Position numbers and translations under genes: made by a program. A stretch of DNA of 60,545 nt from Vibrio tetraodonis (GTDB lineage: Bacteria; Pseudomonadota; Gammaproteobacteria; Enterobacterales; Vibrionaceae): positions 1-60,545 of the forward strand of contig NZ_QLYY01000028.1 in NCBI RefSeq assembly GCF_003350295.1, read 5' to 3'. Of the stretch, positions 1 to 6,561 are shown piece after piece (within the stretch, counting starts at the first letter, position 1; each line of letters starts with the position of its first letter). The notes beneath the pieces were generated by a model. It was given only the letters and a program-made list of their open reading frames with translations. It made no database searches and had not been told where the DNA came from.

Positions 1-216
1 GCAAACCTCTTTAATGGATTTATTTCTCTGCAATCCCATCCAAATGACGAGCCATACGGCTTGTTGGGCTGGTAGCCGACGCCTTCTGATACTCGCTTTA
101 GATGTTTCATAGAGAGCTTGCTCTATCCATTCAAGTTGAATGGCATTAATTACAGACTCATAATTTTTGCCATCTTCAATAGTATCATGAGCTAGAACTA
201 ACTCTTCAGCCAACAT
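1..216 (-). CDS. IS4-family transposase, N-terminal fragment (cut by window edge)
   Basis: The reverse strand reads ATG at 216 and stays open for 72 codons to the window edge, starting MLAEELVLAHDTIEDGKNYE. The stretch WIEQALYETSKASIRRRRLP followed by AQQAVWLVIWMGLQRNKSI matches the N-terminal domain of IS4-type transposases, where a conserved 'IEQAL..T..A..R+RRLP' precedes a hydrophobic helix. The DDE catalytic residues would lie beyond the left edge, so whether the gene is intact is unknown. It catalyses cut-and-paste movement of the element. It is one of several transposase genes or relics in the window and marks the left accessory region as IS-rich. Confidence 0.8.
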   Translation of the reverse strand, partial: MLAEELVLAHDTIEDGKNYESVINAIQLEWIEQALYETSKASIRRRRLPAQQAVWLVIWMGLQRNKSIKEVC

Positions 217-221
217 AGAAA

Positions 222-250
222 AATCCCCACTAACAAAGTTAGTGGGGATT
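222..250. repeat. Perfect hairpin upstream of the IS4 transposase start
   Basis: AATCCCCACTAAC (222-234), a three-base loop AAA, and its exact complement (238-250) form a 13-bp perfect stem. It lies 6 bp upstream of the transposase ATG, in the leader. In other IS elements such leader hairpins block translation of transcripts that enter from outside; that role is inferred from position only. The minus-strand transcript lacks a T-run after the stem, so it is not a simple terminator. Confidence 0.6.
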
Positions 251-298
251 ATCATACGATCCCAGGATCGTTCAAGTCTCTAAACCGATCGGCATTAG

Positions 299-825
299 AC
301 GATGTGTGTCAGGCCTTAAACATATAAAGTATAATGGCAGTCAGTGACTAAAAACTATATTTGGCTATCTCAGGTGGCATACTCATCACATCCGAAGCCG
401 TGTTATCAAAGTCGTCTTTGCTTGATGGAGCAAGCCTGACTTTGTCATCAATCATATTGAACTTAAGGTTACTTGTTCCAACTAGAACCAGTTCATAATT
501 ATATTCTCGAGAGTCCCCTTCATCTCCCATTGCTGTATATGCTTTAAAATCAATGACTTAATGGGTACGATGGTAGTCATGATAAAAAACTGAATGATGA
601 TTGAAGTAAATCGATAGCAGTAAGTCTATGGTAACGTTTAGTGAGCTTGGAGTAATAGTAATCATGTTTTTCCATTTATTGTTATTTATTAGGGTGTTTA
701 TCTATCTGGATAGTTTGTTTTTGGTAATGAAAGGGTGTCTACAACACCGACTTCATGCTTGAATGCGCTCTCGTGATGATGACAATCGGCTTGCTCATTT
801 TTGTTTTCCCCATTTGTAGTACTGT
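299..825. other. Intergenic stretch with at most one doubtful small ORF
   Basis: Between the IS4 end and the aox operon I see no convincing gene. A reverse-strand reading frame at 348-530 is described separately. A weak stem (GGTGT / ACACC, about 732-746), followed on the minus strand by CCTTT, could help end the aox transcript. The stretch probably holds debris displaced by the insertion sequence. Confidence 0.4.
348..530 (-). CDS. Doubtful small protein or gene remnant, 60 residues
   Basis: The frame encodes a 60-residue, acidic, soluble-looking peptide ending PPEIAKYSF, with no motif I recognise. Upstream in the same frame there are ten more sense codons (VIDFKAYTA before the Met), then a TAA, and beyond the stop a further open stretch starting MITITPSSLNVT at about 663. 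This pattern would fit a longer gene with one internal stop, or chance. The composition (NYELVLVGTSNLKF, a strand-like segment) is more protein-like than random frames nearby. It sits between an IS end and the aox operon, where broken genes are expected. Confidence 0.25.
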   Translation of the reverse strand: MGDEGDSREYNYELVLVGTSNLKFNMIDDKVRLAPSSKDDFDNTASDVMSMPPEIAKYSF

Positions 826-1068
826 TTATGAAAATAGCTTTTTAGCTAAGGCAGATAACCATGATGCACACCTACTTGGTTTACGAGCTTGCATCCTTAG
901 CGAGCTTATTGGCTCAGGGGGTTGAGCGGTGCAGTGCTGCCAATTTTTTTCAATACTCTGAGCCGGTATAGAGGCATAGAAAAGTTCTCCTTTTTCTATC
1001 ATCAAGTGTGAAATACCCACTGAAAGTCCAAATTCAGCTTCATCAATATGGTGATTGTTTATTGTCAT
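826..1068 (-). CDS. Hypothetical 80-residue protein downstream of the alternative oxidase
   Basis: I do not recognise this protein. The ATG at 1068 is preceded at the right distance by GGAGG (reverse strand, about 1072-1076), and the gene begins 17 bp after the aox stop codon, so it is probably co-transcribed and possibly translationally linked with aox. The product is 80 residues, starts MTINNHHIDEAEFGLSVGIS, has no signal peptide and no membrane segment, and has a basic C-terminal end. The ribosome-binding site is the main reason to believe it is real. A role with the oxidase, or in nitric oxide response, is suggested only by position. Confidence 0.5.
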   Translation of the reverse strand: MTINNHHIDEAEFGLSVGISHLMIEKGELFYASIPAQSIEKNWQHCTAQPPEPISSLRMQARKPSRCASWLSALAKKLFS

Positions 1069-1085
1069 ACTGCCTCCAATACTGT

Positions 1086-1718
1086 TTAGCTTTGATGTTC
1101 TGGAAGGTCTTGAAATTTGTAGGCATCAGCAATGTCATGGTTCTTATCTCTATGTTTGGCCTCATCTTGGCGGATGCACTCCAATACATCTAACAACATT
1201 GCATTTTCACCCAACTGGTAATAGCGAGCAGCGACCTCTGGAGCGGGGGAGTTTTCAACTGTGCCATCCAATACCTTTTCGATAAATTCGCTGTAGCTGT
1301 TACAGGCTTCTTCTTCGAAATAACCAACGATACGGTGTGCGGTTTTTGAAGAGAGAAGGTAAATGACGCCGTACACTAAAACGAAGAAGAACTGTATCAA
1401 CATCACTAACGCACGTTCTAAGATTGAAGGCTTAGTAATGCGTAAAAATATCATCAAATGCATGCGCTCGTTGTCGGCTTCGTCAAGTAGCTCTTTTATC
1501 CAACCACCATCGTCTTTCATTCTGCGTAGTGCTTTGAGGTGATTAAATACACCAGCGACCATACCGGGTACGGCTGCAATGGTTTCAAGTAACATAGCCC
1601 GTCGAGCATACTTACCGCCGTAGAAAAGGTTTAATGTCTTTTTAAGCAGCTTGGTTACCAGCAACGCAATCTTTTCTGAAATACTATTAGGTTGGTAATG
1701 TTTATGTTCAAATTTCAT
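1086..1718 (-). CDS. aox: Alternative oxidase (cyanide- and NO-resistant ubiquinol oxidase)
   Basis: This 210-residue protein is a plant/mitochondrial-type alternative oxidase, a di-iron enzyme that moves electrons from ubiquinol to oxygen at the inner membrane without pumping protons. All six expected iron ligands are visible with family spacing: E45 in LLETIAAVPGMVAG, E84 and H87 in NERMHLM, E135 in GYFEEEA, and E186 and H189 in DEAKHRDKNH. A hydrophobic stretch (about 103-122) fits the membrane-binding helix. The start at 1718 has GGAG at about 11 bases upstream. A small unknown gene follows. In Vibrio fischeri the homologue is induced by nitric oxide; here three GT-N7-AC sites and a sigma54-like promoter lie upstream. 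Confidence 0.93.
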   Translation of the reverse strand: MKFEHKHYQPNSISEKIALLVTKLLKKTLNLFYGGKYARRAMLLETIAAVPGMVAGVFNHLKALRRMKDDGGWIKELLDEADNERMHLMIFLRITKPSILERALVMLIQFFFVLVYGVIYLLSSKTAHRIVGYFEEEACNSYSEFIEKVLDGTVENSPAPEVAARYYQLGENAMLLDVLECIRQDEAKHRDKNHDIADAYKFQDLPEHQS

Positions 1719-1747
1719 AGCAAAGTCTCCTATTCTGATAGTTAACT

Positions 1748-1763
1748 TACATATTTCATGCCA
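1748..1763 (-). promoter_or_regulatory. Possible sigma54 (RpoN) promoter of aox
   Basis: On the reverse strand TGGCATG-N4-ATGTA matches the -24/-12 consensus TGGCACG-N4-TTGCW at 9 of 12 fixed positions. The GG of the -24 element is present, but GC at -12 is GT, so it is imperfect. It lies between the three NorR-like sites and the aox start, the arrangement expected for an enhancer-dependent promoter, and would leave a leader of about 18 nt. Confidence 0.45.
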
Positions 1764-1807
1764 TGTTCTAAATCTATGTATATAATGGTTTTCCTTACAA
1801 ATTAAGT

Positions 1808-1860
1808 GTCATTATGACTATTTTAATTAGTGTCTTTATGACTTCAAGTGTCTATTTGAC
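1808..1860. promoter_or_regulatory. Three NorR-like enhancer sites (GT-N7-AC) upstream of aox
   Basis: GTCATTATGAC (1808-1818, a perfect palindrome), GTCTTTATGAC (1832-1842) and GTCTATTTGAC (1850-1860) all fit GT-N7-AC, the known core of binding sites for NorR, the nitric-oxide-sensing sigma54 activator. Escherichia coli norVW also has three such sites. They lie 90-142 bp upstream of the aox start codon, a usual enhancer distance. That NorR acts here is inference; no norR gene is in the window. Confidence 0.6.
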
Positions 1861-2113
1861 TCTTGTTGGGAGGTTGTAGAATAGTCATTAATGATTTTGG
1901 GTCGAGTGTTAGAATAACTGGCCTAAGCAAATTGTGAGATGAAGTTAGGTCTTGGGTAGAAAATAAGATCAAATAAGTTTCTAGCGAATAATGTCAGGGT
2001 TTCACCTGATTAAATCGTATCCGGTTAAGTGCTAGTTTCACTGGGAACTAAGGGTTCACCACCAAGATAAACTCTTTATTAGTAACGATTGCTAAACATA
2101 ATGAGGCCGTATT

Positions 2114-2913
2114 ATGAGTTGGTTTCCATCTACACACTTATTTCATCGATCTTGCCAATATAATTTGTCCGACCAATTAACAGATCCTGTTGAGGACACA
2201 GTGAAACTCACCAGAAACAGCTCGTTTAGTGATCTTGATGGGGCCAACGATCCTGATCCTGCTGTCATTTCGGATAAATTCTGGCTCAGTCGTGACGGCG
2301 TTAGGATCGTAAAATCAGCTTGCGAAAAGGCCTTTGAAGATCTAGGGAAAGAAAAAGAGGTGGGGTTTAAGAGCAGAGCCTTGAGTATGTTTAAACCATC
2401 ACAAGCTGAGAAGCAAAGGCAAGATAAGGAATTGGAGACCAAAAAAGATGCAGTCAATCAGCATTTGATTAGTTATGCTGCCCGTAAATGGGATTTGTAT
2501 CTTGCAGAGCTTTCCCCCAATTGGCACGCAAATATGCATCTGAAGATAGGAAACGTTCAGTATTAGGTGAAGTGTCCACTTGGTTAAATGTAAGCTCGGG
2601 GGCTGGTAAAAGTGCGCTAGAGAGTGCTACCATGACAGAGTTGGGTCAATATAACTTGACTGATATTACATTGAGTTTTGAATTTAAAGACTTGCGCAAG
2701 AATGTAAGAAATTCTTTAACTCAAAAGCAGTTTATCGCTATACATCGTGAGTTGAATAGCATAGTTGATGAATATTGTAAGAAAATTAATATCTCTGTCA
2801 ATGGAAAGCTACTTACTTGCTCATCGGTAGATGAAATATTTAATCAAGCAAAGACAGAGCTTGAGGCAGAAATTTCAAAAGAGAACATACTGGCCTTAGC
2901 CCAAAGTAGGTAA
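2114..2913 (+). pseudogene. Unknown protein gene split by a one-base frameshift
   Basis: Two overlapping frames read as one broken gene. The first starts at ATG 2114 (GAGG 8 bases upstream) and encodes sense through ...KWDLYLAEL; at the C-run 2514-2518 the protein-like reading moves to the -1 frame and continues ...PQLARKYASEDRKRSV to a stop at 2913. Restoring one C to the run would give a single protein of about 266 residues. It is charged and helical, with a coiled-coil-like centre rich in K, E and Q, no signal peptide and no membrane helix. I do not recognise the family. The break may be a true mutation, a slippage-prone switch or a sequencing error; the C-tract makes all three possible. 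Confidence 0.5.
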
Positions 2914-3712
2914 ATACTCCTATTTTTTTTCATATTGGCATGATAAGTAGTTTTAAGTCTTTTAGATTGTTCAAAGTTAACCACGATCATTAGTTGCAGT
3001 GATTATTGATTGGAGAAGTATGTATGACTTCGGAGCGATAGCGAAAAAGCGCCACGTGGAAAGTAGCGCTGGGTGTTTTTGGTCGAGAGTGTCTAAAGGG
3101 CTTTAACCGATATCAGTATGACCTTCGTCAAATCTAAAATGATCGAAGCGTTGAACGGGTGTGCCTTTAAGCAGTGAGCAATAGTATTTAGATGCCTCAT
3201 CAATATCCTCAACGACTATATTGATGTGACCAAGTTTTTTATTGCCATTATTGTTTCCTATTTAAGTGTAATATGTTGACAAGATTAAATTTATGATAAG
3301 TTTTTTTTAAATTTTAATATAAAGTTAAATCATTATTACGTCATGCAATAAAATATAATAAAAGATCTAATTAAGCAAAGTTAAATAGTGAAAATAAAAC
3401 CATGAACATTGCTCTATATAAATGACTTTTACTACTCTAAATATCAGGTGTTTACCTGAGTTATTGTTCACTATTGATGTGGTAATTTGATGGTTTTCTT
3501 TTATTCCTATTAAATTAATAAAAACAATGATTAAGCTAGATTCTGGGGTGCACTAGACCTGTATTGATGTTCCCTTACTACTAAGATTGTGGCTAGTAAG
3601 CGTACTAAGTGATTAATTGGCAATTAATGACAGAAAGTTTATAACATTATAAATAATAGATTTGTAAAGAATTAAATAAAACATATAGTATAAATAGTAA
3701 CGAGGTTTGTAA
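2914..3712. other. About 800 bp without an intact gene
   Basis: It contains one recognisable relic (glyoxalase-family fragment, 3103-3240, minus strand). The remainder, particularly 3250-3712, is very A+T rich and carries no open frame, repeat or RNA I can support. It presumably contains the promoter of the S66 peptidase gene at 3713. Confidence 0.5.
3103..3240 (-). pseudogene. Relic of a glyoxalase/VOC-superfamily protein (N-terminal part)
   Basis: The reverse strand reads KKLGHINIVVEDIDEASKYY followed by CSLLKGTPVQRFDHFRF and stops with TAA at 3103. The pattern 'LGHINIVVEDIDEASKYY' is the first beta-alpha unit of the vicinal-oxygen-chelate (glyoxalase/bleomycin-resistance) fold, whose first His is a metal ligand. 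Only about 46 of the usual 120 or more residues remain and no start codon is seen in frame. It is a decayed fragment in a region that has clearly lost and gained DNA. Confidence 0.6.
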
Positions 3713-4720
3713 GTGTATAGAGTAATTTTAGTATTATTAGTTTTTTTTATTGGCTCATCCCCTTCATTTTCTGCCGATTACAAAAAAGTAGCTTTAGTCT
3801 CAGTGTCGTCTAAATATAATGTCCAAAAAGTAGATAAAATTAAAGAATCATTGACGGAGTGTCATTACCAAGTTTCTACAAAGTACTTAAATCAATTTGT
3901 CTCAGATTTTGGTTATGTTGGCAGTGACAGATCGAGAGCAAAACATTTAATCGATGCCTTACTCGATGATGATATTGATGTGGTTTGGTTTGTTTTAGGT
4001 GGAGGGGGGGCAATGAATCTTCTCCCATATTTAGAGCAAGCACATAGCCAATTAGTCAAAGCAAAACCCAAAATAATTGTTGGTTTTAGTGACGTGACTG
4101 CGATCCATAACTATTTGAATGAGAAATTGGGTTGGAATTCGTTGCACGGTGTTGTGGCAATGCTTAATGCAAATGTGCTGGACACACAGGTCGATCCCTC
4201 TGGTGACTCAAAGCCTCGTATTAATGACATGGAACCTATACCAAACATTGATCGCATTCACACCGACGGTATTTACTATGATCAAATATTGCCGATGAAC
4301 CAAGCTGCAGAAATGACACCCGTGGAAGGCGTATTGGTTGGTGGTAATCATACACTTGTTGCAGCAACGATTGGCACTCGATTTTCGCCAGATTTTAATG
4401 GAAAAGTTCTGTTTCTAGAGGATGTAGGTGTGTCTTATCGCCAGCTTGATAGGTCGCTTCAACAGTTGCTCTTTTTGAATGATTTCAATGTCAGCGGTAT
4501 CGTGTTCGGTCAGTATTATCCTTTAGAAGCCGATGATGCCAACAGGCTCATATATAAAACCGTGATTGCTGAATTCGCTAAAAAATTCAACAAGCCAGTT
4601 TATTATTATCCAGCTATTGGTCATGGTAGAGAAAATCATCCTTTAATCTTAGGATCAGGGGTTTCGTTACAATGTGATGATGGTAATGAATACTGCGCTC
4701 TAGAGCAGAAAATAAATTGA
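3713..4720 (+). CDS. Exported S66-family peptidase (LD-carboxypeptidase/MccF-like)
   Basis: The 335-residue product belongs to peptidase family S66, whose members trim the terminal D-amino acid from murein tetrapeptides (LdcA) or cleave microcin C-type peptide nucleotides (MccF). The Ser-Glu-His triad is visible: S126 in VGFSDVTAIH, E236 in LFLEDVG and H304 in IGHGRENHP. Unlike cytoplasmic LdcA it has a clear signal peptide (residues 1-21, cut before DYKK), so it should act outside the cytoplasm. The start is GTG at 3713 with CGAGG 8 bases upstream. It stands alone, with an IS5-type relic starting 11 bp after its stop. Substrate is unknown: murein recycling in the periplasm or peptide detoxification are both possible. 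Confidence 0.85.
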   Translation: MYRVILVLLVFFIGSSPSFSADYKKVALVSVSSKYNVQKVDKIKESLTECHYQVSTKYLNQFVSDFGYVGSDRSRAKHLIDALLDDDIDVVWFVLGGGGAMNLLPYLEQAHSQLVKAKPKIIVGFSDVTAIHNYLNEKLGWNSLHGVVAMLNANVLDTQVDPSGDSKPRINDMEPIPNIDRIHTDGIYYDQILPMNQAAEMTPVEGVLVGGNHTLVAATIGTRFSPDFNGKVLFLEDVGVSYRQLDRSLQQLLFLNDFNVSGIVFGQYYPLEADDANRLIYKTVIAEFAKKFNKPVYYYPAIGHGRENHPLILGSGVSLQCDDGNEYCALEQKIN

Positions 4721-4731
4721 CCTAATTCTAG

Positions 4732-5091
4732 GGCGTGTTGATCTTTGCTGTACATTTAGTATTCAGTAATATATCGGTAGCCACATTAACATTAATGCCA
4801 GCGATAACATGCTGGCATTATTCCTTTCTAGCTTGTCGTATCTAACTAAAATAGCAAGATAATGCTTAATTCTCGCAAAGGCATTTCCAACCAGGTGACG
4901 ATACTTGTACAGGCACCAATCCATACTGGCTTTGTCTATATCTTACCCGTAATGGCGTTTAGCTATTACCGTTTCTCCGCCATGTTCCTTAACAAACGTA
5001 CGAAAAGGTTCGCTGTCATATCCTTTATCACAAACTATGGTATTAACGGCATCGAGCTGTTCAAAAAATACTCACGAAAGATCAATATGCC
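4732..5091. mobile_element. Internally deleted IS5-family element (360 bp) with intact ends
   Basis: The left end reads GGCGTGTTGATCTTTGCTG and the right end, on the other strand, GGCATATTGATCTTTCGTG: imperfect inverted repeats of the IS5 type. Both ends are flanked by CTAG (4728-4731 and 5092-5095), a 4-bp target duplication. Inside is only the 3' part of a transposase gene with an internal stop. The element is therefore non-autonomous, MITE-like, and could move only with a transposase supplied in trans. Confidence 0.8.
4763..5071 (-). pseudogene. IS5-family transposase remnant (C-terminal part, internal stop)
   Basis: The reverse strand reads EQLDAVNTIVCDKGYDSEPF, then RTFVKEHGGETVIAKRHYG, a stop codon, and then DWCLYKYRHLVGNAFARIKH and YLAILVRYDKLERNNASMLS. 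'DKGYDS' holds the second catalytic Asp of the DDE triad, and the segment before ARIKHYLAILVRYDKL is where the catalytic Glu belongs; here it reads NAFARIKH with 'VGN' in place of the usual 'VEN', so the Glu itself appears lost. The N-terminal two thirds are deleted and the rest has a TAA, so no active enzyme is made. An opposite-strand open frame here (4862-5095) is only its shadow. Confidence 0.85.
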
Positions 5092-5095
5092 CTAG

Positions 5096-5583
5096 TTTTC
5101 TTAAAGTTTATTTTCATTTGGTCCCTGCTATTTTCATTGGTTGTTAAAAAAGAAATAACCTAGTGAGTTATTATTCATTTTTCAACTTTGAAATAGCATT
5201 TCAGTGCAACAAGACAAATAATACGACAAATCCTACATATGCAACTCAACAACAGGAAGCAATATCTTGAATCTCTATTTTTTAATAAATCTCCTTGCGA
5301 AACATATCATTTCTTCAAAATTTTCAAGTTATCGACTGGTTTTTTTATTTAGAAAAATTTCAATAATTCAATTGGATATTCGTTATTTAGAATAGCAGAA
5401 TTACATAATATTCGTTTATTAAATCTTTTTTACTGAACTATTTTCTCATCTTCAATGTCAGATTTCTGTAATGGTGCACGTGATGTCTTGTGTTTGATCT
5501 GAACTACACTTCTTGTTGTATACCCATTCGTTTTATAACTACCCAAATAAGTTTTGGTATTGAAGTAAGGAAAATGCCGTATC
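5096..5583. other. About 490 bp intergenic, nothing recognised
   Basis: A+T-rich DNA between the IS5 relic and the dioxygenase gene. I see no open frame on either strand with protein-like content, no hairpin with a T-run and no known operator. It should hold the dioxygenase promoter. Confidence 0.4.
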
Positions 5584-6204
5584 ATGAAATCTGTAAGCCG
5601 AAGATGCATAGTTAAAGGGCTCGCAGCATTAACTGCGCTGCCTATGTATTCACGAAGTGCTGTATCTGCAATGTTTACCCCCAGTGCCACAGAGGGACCG
5701 TTTTACCCTCCATCATCCATGCGATTCCCAGACATCGATAACGACTTGGTCAAAGTGTCGAACGCAGTAAAAGAAGCTGGCGGTGAGATCATTCATCTGA
5801 GTGGAAAAATACTGTCGAAAGATGGGCGGCCACTGGCGGGGCACAGAATCGAAATATGGCAATGTGATGTGAGTGGCAAGTACTTACATACCGGTGATGA
5901 TAGAGATGTAAAGTATGATACAGGGTTTCAAGGATTTGGGCACGACATTACCGATGCCGACGGGAACTACCATTTCCGAACCATAAAACCCACGGTATAC
6001 CCAGGAAGAACACCCCATATTCATGTAAAAGTATTTGATCAGAAACGCGAGTTACTGACAACACAATTCTATATTTCTGGTGATGATCGCAATAAGTCTG
6101 ATGGTCTTTATCGCCGTATGTCGAAACAAGAAGCCGATAGCGTTTCTATGGTATTTAACCAAAACAACGACAGAGTTGAAACTCGCGTTGATGTCGTAGT
6201 GTGA
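5584..6204 (+). CDS. Exported intradiol ring-cleavage dioxygenase
   Basis: The 206-residue product is of the protocatechuate 3,4-dioxygenase/catechol 1,2-dioxygenase superfamily: non-haem Fe(III) enzymes that open catechol rings between the two hydroxyls. The four iron ligands are visible: Y100 in SGKYLHTGD, Y139 in VYPGRTPHIHVKV, and H145 and H147 in the same motif. The N-terminus MKSVSRRCIVKGLAALTALP is a twin-arginine (Tat) signal, so the enzyme is folded with its iron and then exported. It lacks the dimer partner and catabolic neighbours found in beta-ketoadipate operons and is monocistronic, with a terminator-like hairpin at 6222-6254. The substrate may be an environmental or host/algal phenolic. 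Family assignment is firm; substrate is unknown. Confidence 0.9.
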   Translation: MKSVSRRCIVKGLAALTALPMYSRSAVSAMFTPSATEGPFYPPSSMRFPDIDNDLVKVSNAVKEAGGEIIHLSGKILSKDGRPLAGHRIEIWQCDVSGKYLHTGDDRDVKYDTGFQGFGHDITDADGNYHFRTIKPTVYPGRTPHIHVKVFDQKRELLTTQFYISGDDRNKSDGLYRRMSKQEADSVSMVFNQNNDRVETRVDVVV

Positions 6205-6221
6205 TAGGTGAAATACGGTTC

Positions 6222-6254
6222 TATACCCAAGTGGTCTCGAGATACTTGGGTATA
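6222..6254 (+). terminator. Terminator-like hairpin after the dioxygenase gene
   Basis: TATACCCAAGT (6222-6232) and its exact complement ACTTGGGTATA (6244-6254) enclose an 11-base spacer and are followed by AATAATTTTT. It lies 18 bp after the dioxygenase stop. The stem is A+T-rich at its base, so termination strength is uncertain. Confidence 0.6.
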
Positions 6255-6561
6255 ATAATTTTTATTACAATTAACCCTATCCGGCACGTAAATCATAGAA
6301 ATAAAATAATCAATCATCCATTTAAATTCATTTCCTCAGACATTACCTGAACCAAGATCTACTATTGATAATTATATTAACAAAAATCTATTTTAAGTAG
6401 AAGTCTATTCTTTCAGTTGCTTCTAACCTCTAGTATCGAATTGGGCAATCCAAGTTATATTAGCTTTCCCAGTCCTCTTTGATGTAAATAGAATAAAACT
6501 GGAATATATCCATCTTGGAAAGCCTATTCAATTTATTTTAATTGTGGAGCTTAGATTTTCT
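6255..6561. other. About 300 bp intergenic, nothing recognised
   Basis: A+T-rich leader region of the nuclease-like gene at 6562. No open frame, operator or RNA motif is evident. Confidence 0.4.

Larger units (their letters stand above)
1..297 (-). mobile_element. IS4-family insertion sequence, left-hand part only
   Basis: The element runs off the left edge of the window. Its outer end is probably near 297: the reverse strand begins there with TAATGCCGATCGG, which from memory resembles the terminal repeat of IS4. Inside it lie a perfect 13-bp hairpin (222-250), a shorter hairpin (about 257-272) and the start of the transposase gene. The target duplication cannot be checked because only one end is visible. 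The boundary is an inference; the transposase reading frame and hairpin are seen directly. Confidence 0.7.

Noticed and set aside
2500..2525. Programmed -1 frameshift in the gene at 2114
   Set aside because: CTT TCC CCC does not fit X XXY YYZ in the reading frame; a C-tract deletion is simpler.
4862..5095. 77-residue plus-strand open frame
   Set aside because: It is the antisense of the IS5 transposase remnant, whose minus-strand reading shows clear family motifs.
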